Shown here: positions 58,368-64,000 of the stretch, one piece after another
How positions within the stretch are numbered: the stretch's first letter is position 1
Layout of the letters: each line of letters opens with the position of its first letter
Source: Costus lasius
Taxonomy: Eukaryota > Streptophyta > Magnoliopsida > Zingiberales > Costaceae
Length of the DNA: 64,000 nucleotides
NCBI GenBank assembly: GCA_027563935.2
Contig: CM050451.1
Span: 97,429,565 to 97,493,564, forward strand
Direction: 5' to 3'
The notes under the pieces: generated by a model
Told to the model about the DNA's origin: nothing
The model's database searches: none
The model's input: the letters and a program-made list of their open reading frames with translations, nothing else
Position numbers and translations under genes: made by a program

Positions 58368-60227
58368 TGATGTGTACTTTATCGTACCACTAACCGCAAG
58401 CGTGACGGCTTTGTCATAGTAGTATTTAAGATGTCAATCCTACAGGGACAGTGATCAAGTACTGAGTGATTACGAATCAATAGCTAGACAATCAAGTGAA
58501 CATTTTGGGTTTTCATAAAATAAATCAAAATATAACTAAATACAAATTCTAGCTGAATCAAGCAAATGAAAGTTTTGGATAGAAAACAAGGTTTAGAGAT
58601 ATCGGAACTTCGAGTGCATCTCGTTGATGGATCTTAAGCTCAAACAAGATAAAATCATAACAATGCAATTTTAAAAGTGTTCAAGAAAATATCTAATGGT
58701 ATAGATTACCCTCTTTCGACGGCATAATCCGGTATCAATCTAGATCGACGTCCTACTTTCGTGGCTCACCGAACCTAGATTGATCCATTGGGTTCAGAGA
58801 TATTATAAGTTTCCTCACACAAATCCTACCCAATTTTTTGACAGGTCATATCATGATCGATAAGGTAGATCTAGCATCACAATTCACCTTTCGGTCCTTC
58901 TTGCGGCGCCCGAGAAAAGTAATTTCGAGGCCAATGCAATACTAGCAATAAAACAGCACAAATCGAATAATCATGAAATAAAATTGCATTTGCTACGAGA
59001 AAATAAGTTCGAACAGAAGATACATGCAATGAGATTACATCCTTGTTTCGATAAAGAAGAATATGCTATCATAGCATCAAATTTAGGACAAATCTCTAAA
59101 GGAATAGAAGGAACTAAAGAGAAGATAGAAGAAAGAGGAGGCAAACTCTCTGCAGAAACTTTGCAACATTCCTTCAAGTCTTCTAGAATGATGTGCACCA
59201 TTCCTTCCTCCTTCCTTGTTGTTCTCGCTAAGAACTTCCCTTTGCGAAACTCGCTAGCCCCCCTTGAGTCCCAACTGGGCGCTACATTCTTCATTGAATT
59301 TGGCCCTTTAAAGAGAGTCCAAACTCTTTTCTGAATGCATAAATTGATGGGAAATTGAATTAGCTACGTTTTGATACCAAGAACATTAAAATCGGAGCCA
59401 TAATGAGGGAGTTATGGCCTATTCAATAAAGGCGGCTCCATAATTACGGGTATAATGGGCCATTATGTTTGTAACCGTAATATAACGGTTATACATTAAT
59501 TGCAGCCTCATTAACTCTTGTAACCCCCATATAATAATGCTCATTTAATCCTCTTCGTTTTGACTCCAAAAACGTCCAAATCGGAGTTAAAACAAAGGAG
59601 TTATGAGCATTTAAAGCTAGGCAGCTGGTAATAAATTCTGGCGGCTGTGAGATTACGGTCATGAGGCAGATTATGGCCATGCCCATGATCTCAGTGTAGA
59701 AGTCTAATTTGTCTCAAAATTTGTAGATGAGTAGTATGGCCTCGGCTTGACTTGTGGCCATAGTTGTAGCGTCAGAAACCGCAGATCAGAAGATTGCGTC
59801 TTTGATGAATTATGGTCGTGCCCATAATCTTCTTGTCAAAGTCATCTCCATCTGAAAGGTTGTTGTCAAGGAAGTTATAGGCACGTCTTTGAAATATGAT
59901 TATGCTTATACAAAAATGAGTCCTTCATGTAGCCAATCAGAGGATTACGGTCGTGATATAGATTATGGCCTTAGCCGTTATTCTTGAAATTAATCCCGTT
60001 TGAAGCCAAACTTCTTGTCAAGATTTTTGATTCACTCGGAGATGCAAATATACTTCCATGTAGCTCTAGAAGTGAGTGAATTATCCTATGTTCAACAAAT
60101 ATGACAAGTAGTGAAGCTTCTGAAGAAAATCAATAAAATAAGCTGGAAAGAGAGGGAAAATCATGATAATATGTGTCGATTCACAAGTAAATATAGGTCT
60201 AAAAGACAATATAAATACGAGACATCA
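58368..60227 (-). repeat. Element F 3' LTR (1860 bp)
   Basis: Ends ATACGAGACATCA. Superfamily landmarks in reverse: ACCGCAAGCGTGACGG (58390), CCTACTTTCGTGGCTCACC (about 58751), CACAATTCACCTTTCGGTCC (about 58876). The palindromic group is spread over 59440-59985 (ATTACGGTCATGAGG, TTATGGCCATGCCCATGA, TTATGGTCGTGCCCATAA, TTACGGTCGTGAT). ORFs on both strands at about 59000-59330 are mirrored in the other LTR and are not supported as genes. Confidence 0.92.
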
Positions 60228-60265
60228 AAATCACCTAAACTTAGATCAATGCTTGTCCTCAAGCA
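60228..60265 (-). other. Element F polypurine-tract region
   Basis: AAATCACCTAAACTTAGATC then GCTTGTCCTCAAGCAT, the counterpart of the block at 33058-33095. Confidence 0.7.
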
Positions 60266-60579
60266 TAAGAGAGTAAATAAAAGTAGTGATTAAAATAATG
60301 AAATCATGCCAAGCTCGTAAAATATTTTTTCCCGGGAAGATATCATTATGAGCAAACCTCAGCAAGTCAGGGAATTTAAGGCAATCATCTATCATCAGGA
60401 ATAAAGGTGTGAAGATCCAAATACCAAAGTTAGATGAGGCTTACCTCCATGAGATGCAATAATCCTCTGTTTGGATAATACACTCTGTTCAGACCTGATT
60501 CAACCAAAGATATGAGTTGGAAAGACATCAATGCACTCTTATTCGTATTTTCATCCCCTCAAATATTTTTTTTTGTTTT

Positions 60580-60720
60580 GACTTCAACTCATGTCTTCGG
60601 TACCACTGTCAATTTTACGCAGTGCCAAGTAGATGAGTCTTATTATTTCTTTTTCTCGGAGACTTCAATTCATGTCTTCGGTACCACTGCCAATTTTACG
60701 CAGTGCCAAGTAGAGGAGTC
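60580..60720 (-). repeat. Two copies of the hairpin-like module in element F
   Basis: Copies at 60580-60640 and 60661-60720 each read GACTTCAAYTCATGTCTTCG then GTACCACTGYCAATTTTACG and CAGTGCCAAGTAGA.GAGTC. CACTGC and GCAGTG can pair across a 9-nt AT-rich loop, extended by GG/CC. The same module is in A at 33571. Confidence 0.85.
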
Positions 60721-61151
60721 CGTTTTTTTTATATTTTGAGGAGATTATAACCATAGAGAAGTGCATTGATTATTTCCAAAAAGTAGTGAGGAGAATCAAG
60801 CCGATAGAGTTATATACTTCTACAGAAAGATCATAAGCATGCTTTGAAAGCAAAAACCTTAATCAAAAATTGGATCTATCACTCCACAACCTTTTTTTTT
60901 CCATTAAAAGATAATTAAATGAATTACCTATCTTTGGACTAAGATTCAGAACATAATGATAGTATCCCAGAGATTCAATAAATTATTAAGCTATCATGAT
61001 TTCCATTTGAATCAAAATAATATTATCAAAAATAATATCACCACTTATCTTCATCATATCATCAGAGTGCAGCATATGAAATGCATCATCAAAGCACAAA
61101 GCATAAGTATTGAGTTACTGCATATCATGTTTTGAAAATGAACCCAACCCA

Positions 61152-61172
61152 CAATCTCCCAGACTTAAATTA
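61152..61172 (-). other. Second polypurine-like block in element F
   Basis: CAATCTCCCAGACTTAAATT; on the sense strand AATTTAAGTCTGGGAGATTG, closer to a canonical Athila-type polypurine tract than the terminal one. It lies about 0.93 kb inside the LTR. Confidence 0.55.
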
Positions 61173-61231
61173 TGCATAGTAGCATGTAAAGAACACAAAA
61201 TTTGAAGAAATGGGATGCAATACTCACAAGA

Positions 61232-61579
61232 TCAGTTAGAGTCATCGTCGGTGCTCATCTCAGCATCATCCTCGTGAGGGTCGTCCTCATTGTCATCATG
61301 TGAATTCAGCAGGACATCCAGAGAAGTTGGAGAAGCTGCTGCATTTGTGGACTTGAATAGAATTACGCACGAGGAAAAGCCAAAGATAGCATGCGGCCTC
61401 AAAATTGCATCTGATGATGAGGCGGAATAGCTGAAGAAGCAGGCTGGCAAAAGGGAGTCACATGGATGTGTGTGGTAGATTTGGGTGGTCGGCGCTTGTG
61501 AAGCAGGCTGGCAACAGTGGTCAGAATTGGGTGGTCGGTGCTTGTGAAGCTGGATCAGAAATAGCAGAGAAGAAATCAC
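61232..61579 (-). CDS. Hypothetical 115-codon frame with acidic C-terminus, element F
   Basis: The frame begins MISSLLFLIQLHKHR and ends with an acidic Asp/Glu/Ser tail (DDNEDDPHEDDAEMSTDDDS). I do not recognise it. The acidic tail, followed by non-coding sequence and then the TTTAAGTCTGGGAG block, resembles the ends of gag-related or accessory frames in Athila-type elements, but that is only an impression. It overlaps two direct repeats (GGGTGGTCGGCGCTTGTGAA at about 61482, GGGTGGTCGGTGCTTGTGAA at about 61528). Probably a degraded remnant. Confidence 0.25.
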   Translation of the reverse strand: MISSLLFLIQLHKHRPPNSDHCCQPASQAPTTQIYHTHPCDSLLPACFFSYSASSSDAILRPHAIFGFSSCVILFKSTNAAASPTSLDVLLNSHDDNEDDPHEDDAEMSTDDDSN

Positions 61580-61934
61580 CCTCGATCAAAGCCCGCTGGA
61601 ATAGAAATCAACAGCCAACACCTACAGTTGATACTTGAAGAAGAGGCGACGAATTGCTGGAGGTGGAAGAAATATGGTGATCAAGCCTTCGTCGAACTCA
61701 TAGCAGCAGCAAGATGGGTATTCGGCGGCAGATAGCAGCAGCAACAAAGCAGATTAGCAATAGAAGCTCTACGTGTAATCCAAGAAGGAGGATATTTTTA
61801 TAGTCTTTTTTTGTAGTCTTTTTTTTTAATACAAGATTACGACCAGATCCGAAATTGTAACCTTGTCGTGAAATAAAAATAAAACATGTCAGAAAAATAA
61901 ATTAAAACAAACATAAAGATAAACGTAAAACACT

Positions 61935-61980
61935 TGGGTTGCCTTCCAAGAAGTGCTAGTTTAGTGTCATTAGCTTGACC
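61935..61980 (-). other. Conserved GTCAAGCTAATGAC block, element F
   Basis: The reverse complement reads GGTCAAGCTAATGACACTAA then AGCACTTCTTGGAAGGCAAC. Same block as in A and B. Confidence 0.85.
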
Positions 61981-62440
61981 GCAGTGTTGTATAAAGCAGC
62001 ACCAAAGAATGCATACTTAAATTGTCAATCAGTGGTTTCATGTATAGGTTTCTTTCAATAGTTACCTTGGGGTGCTTCCACATGTAGGTATTCAGATTTG
62101 TACCATTCTCGAATCAATTCGTTCAGTAGAATCAAGGACTTTCACAAAAGTTTGAGTTTCTACATTGTCCTTCTCGTCCTTTTCAACTTGACTGGAACAT
62201 CATCTAAAATTTCCACCGGCTTTTACAAAATGATCAGCAAGTTGTAATAATATGGCCATTTCTTCTTAGACTTCGATGACTTAAAAAGTTTGGCAATGAA
62301 TATTTCAAAAAGTCTATGAAAAAGCAGAGTTAAGCTAACAGAATGAAAACTAAGTTACTAAAAAAAAGGTAAGAAAAGAAAAAAAAATAAACAGGGTAAA
62401 GTCTAGTCTATCAATTCTTAAATCACTTTGATATTGATTG
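61981..62440 (-). other. Element F interior between conserved block and primer site, no gene
   Basis: Less than 0.5 kb separates the block that normally follows the coding region from the primer site, so essentially all gag-pol sequence has been deleted. Short traces (e.g. CTTTGATATTGATTGCC) do not translate to a recognisable protein. Confidence 0.6.
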
Positions 62441-62462
62441 CCTGTCCCTGGCAACGGCACCA
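62441..62462 (-). other. Element F primer binding site, tRNA-Asp type with changes
   Basis: CCCTGGCAACGGCACCA resembles the tRNA-Asp 3' end (CCCCGGCAACGGCGCCA) with two substitutions. It lies six bases before the LTR at 62468. Confidence 0.85.
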
Positions 62463-62467
62463 AAACT

Positions 62468-64000
62468 TGATGTGTACTTTATCGTACCACTAACCATAAG
62501 CGTGACGACTTTGTCGTAATAGTACTTAAGATGTCGATCCCACAGGGACAATGATCAAGTACCGAGTGATTACGAATCAATAGCTAGACAATCGAGTGAA
62601 CATTTTGGGTTTTCATAAAATAAATCAAAATACAACTAAATACAAATGCTAGCTGAATCAAGCAAATGAAAGTTTTGGATAGAAAACAAGGTTTAGAGAC
62701 ATCGGAACTTCGAGTGCATCTCGTTGATGGATCTTAAACTCAAACAAGATAAAATCATAACAATGCAATTTTAAAAGTGTTCAAGGAAATATCTAATGGT
62801 ACAGATTACCCTCTTTCAACAGCATAATCCGGTATCAATCTAGATCGGCATCCTACTTTCGTGGCTCACCGTACCTAGATTGATCAATTGGGTTCAGAGA
62901 TATTATAAGTTTCCTCACACAAATCCTGCCCAATTTCTTGGCAGGTCAGAGCATGATCTATAAGGCAGATCTAGCGTCACAATTCACCTTTCGGTCCTTC
63001 TTGCGGCGCCCGAGAAAAGTAATTGCGTGGCCAATGCAATACTAGCAATAAAACAGCACAAATCGAATAAACACAAAATAAAATTGCATTTGCTACGAGA
63101 AAATAAGTTCGAACAAAAGATACATGCAACGAGATTACATCCTTGTTTCGATAAAGAAGAATATGCTATCATAGCATAGAATTTAGGACAAATCCCTAAA
63201 GGAATAGAAGGAAATAAAGAGAAGACAGAAGAAAGAGGAGGCAAACTCTCTGCAGAAACTTTGCAACATTCCTTCAAGTCTTCTAGAATGATGTGCACCA
63301 TTCCTTCCTCCTCACTTATTGTCCTCACTAAGAACTTCCCTTTGCGAAACTCGCTAGCCCCCCTTGAGCCCCAACTGGGCCTTCTTCCTCAAATTTGGCC
63401 CTTTAAATAGAGTCCAAACTCTTTTCTGAATGCATACATTGATGGGAAATTGAATTAGATGCGTTTTGATACCAAGAACATTAAAATCGGAGCCATAATA
63501 AGGGAGTTATGGCCTATTCAATGAAGGCGGCTCCATAATTATGGGTATAATGGGCCATTATGTTTGTAACCATAATATAACGGTTATGCATTAATTGCAG
63601 CCTCATTAACTTTTGTAAACCCCATATAATTAATGCTCATTTAATCCTCTTCGTTTTGACTCCAAAAACGTCCAAATCGGAGTTAAAACAAAGGAGTTAT
63701 GTGCATTTCAAGCTAGGCGGCTGGTAATAAATTCTGGCGGTTGCGAGATTACGGTCATGAGGTAGATTATGGCCATGCCCATGATCTCAGTGTAGAAGTC
63801 CAATTCGTCTCAAAATTTGCATATGAGTAGTATGACCTTGGCTTGACTTGTGGCCATAGTTGTAGCGTCAGAAATCCCAGATCAGAAGATTGTGTCTTTG
63901 ATGAATTATGGTCATGCCCATAATCTTCTTGTCAAAGTCATCTCCATCCTAAATATTGTTGTCGAGGAAGTTATGGGCACGTCTTTGAAATATGTTTATG
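62468..64000 (-). repeat. Element F 5' LTR, cut by the window end
   Basis: Collinear with 58368-59900 with scattered substitutions, a few small indels and one deletion near 63385. It carries the same TTATGGCCATGCCCATGA and TTATGGTCATGCCCATAA palindromic motifs at about 63768 and 63907. Confidence 0.92.

Larger units (their letters stand above)
58368..64000 (-). mobile_element. Athila-like element F (non-autonomous), runs off the window
   Basis: Plus-strand order: 3' LTR (58368-60227), polypurine region, 2.24-kb interior, primer site, 5' LTR (62468 to beyond 64000). The two LTRs are collinear and very similar (first 20 bases identical: TGATGTGTACTTTATCGTAC). The interior has no gag, protease, RT or integrase, only an acidic-tailed minor frame, two hairpin-like modules, a conserved block and a primer site. 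The sense start of its LTR (TGATGTCTCGTATTTAT) is the same as that of the two solo LTRs at 21780 and 26994. Confidence 0.9.

Noticed and set aside
58984..59334. 116-codon plus-strand and 107-codon minus-strand frames
   Set aside because: Both are within the LTR of element F, overlap one another, and the counterpart LTR (63000-63400) has stops or indels in them.

Overview
The window is nuclear DNA of a flowering plant with a repeat-rich genome. The evidence is plant-type LTR retrotransposons (Ty1-copia with tRNA-iMet primer sites, Ty3-gypsy/Athila-like with tRNA-Asp primer sites), hAT elements, AT-rich spacer, and captured exons of a plant SCAR/WAVE-complex gene. I cannot name the species. There is no intact host gene that I can defend. 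Nearly everything that can be explained is transposon, nested several layers deep.

Layout. 0.7-3.0 kb: a small copia-like TRIM element (two LTRs, 413-bp interior, TSD CTTGG). 3.2-4.2 kb: two exons of an unrecognised coiled-coil gene on the minus strand, probably decayed. 4.2-12 kb: AT-rich spacer with microsatellites, a 137-bp tandem duplication and a MITE. 12.05-14.03 kb: a non-autonomous hAT element (8-bp TSD GTAATTGT) that has captured two exons and an intron of an ABIL (Abl-interactor-like) gene. 14-21.8 kb: a degenerate minisatellite, a hAT MITE (TSD ATACCGAC), GC-rich low-complexity DNA and an old decayed LTR.

21.8-32 kb: a solo LTR (TSD CCTTT), a decayed copia element (called D) ended at 26738 by a second copia LTR (E), which itself carries a solo LTR (TSD CTAGC) and another LTR with a 72-bp array of palindromes. 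32.0-57.8 kb: a minus-strand Athila-like element (A) containing plus-strand element B (34715-49322, TSD GTGAA), whose 3' LTR contains the full-length minus-strand copia element C1 (39242-48214, TSD GTGAA). A also contains a 3'-truncated sister copia element, C2 (about 50.05-56.3 kb). 58.4 kb to the end: another Athila-like minus-strand element (F), cut by the window edge.

How the parts relate. A, B, F, the solo LTRs and the decayed LTR at 20 kb look like one superfamily of large, mostly non-coding retrotransposon derivatives. They keep a primer site, a conserved block before the 3' end, scraps of gag and hairpin-like spacers, and would have to borrow pol from autonomous relatives. Their LTRs share a common 3' half, but each family carries its own array of ACGG-centred palindromes in the other half. 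This modular LTR system is the best candidate here for something under-described. C1 has two nearly identical LTRs (I saw two differences in 1692 bp) but three nonsense codons in gag-pol, so it is young yet coding-dead.
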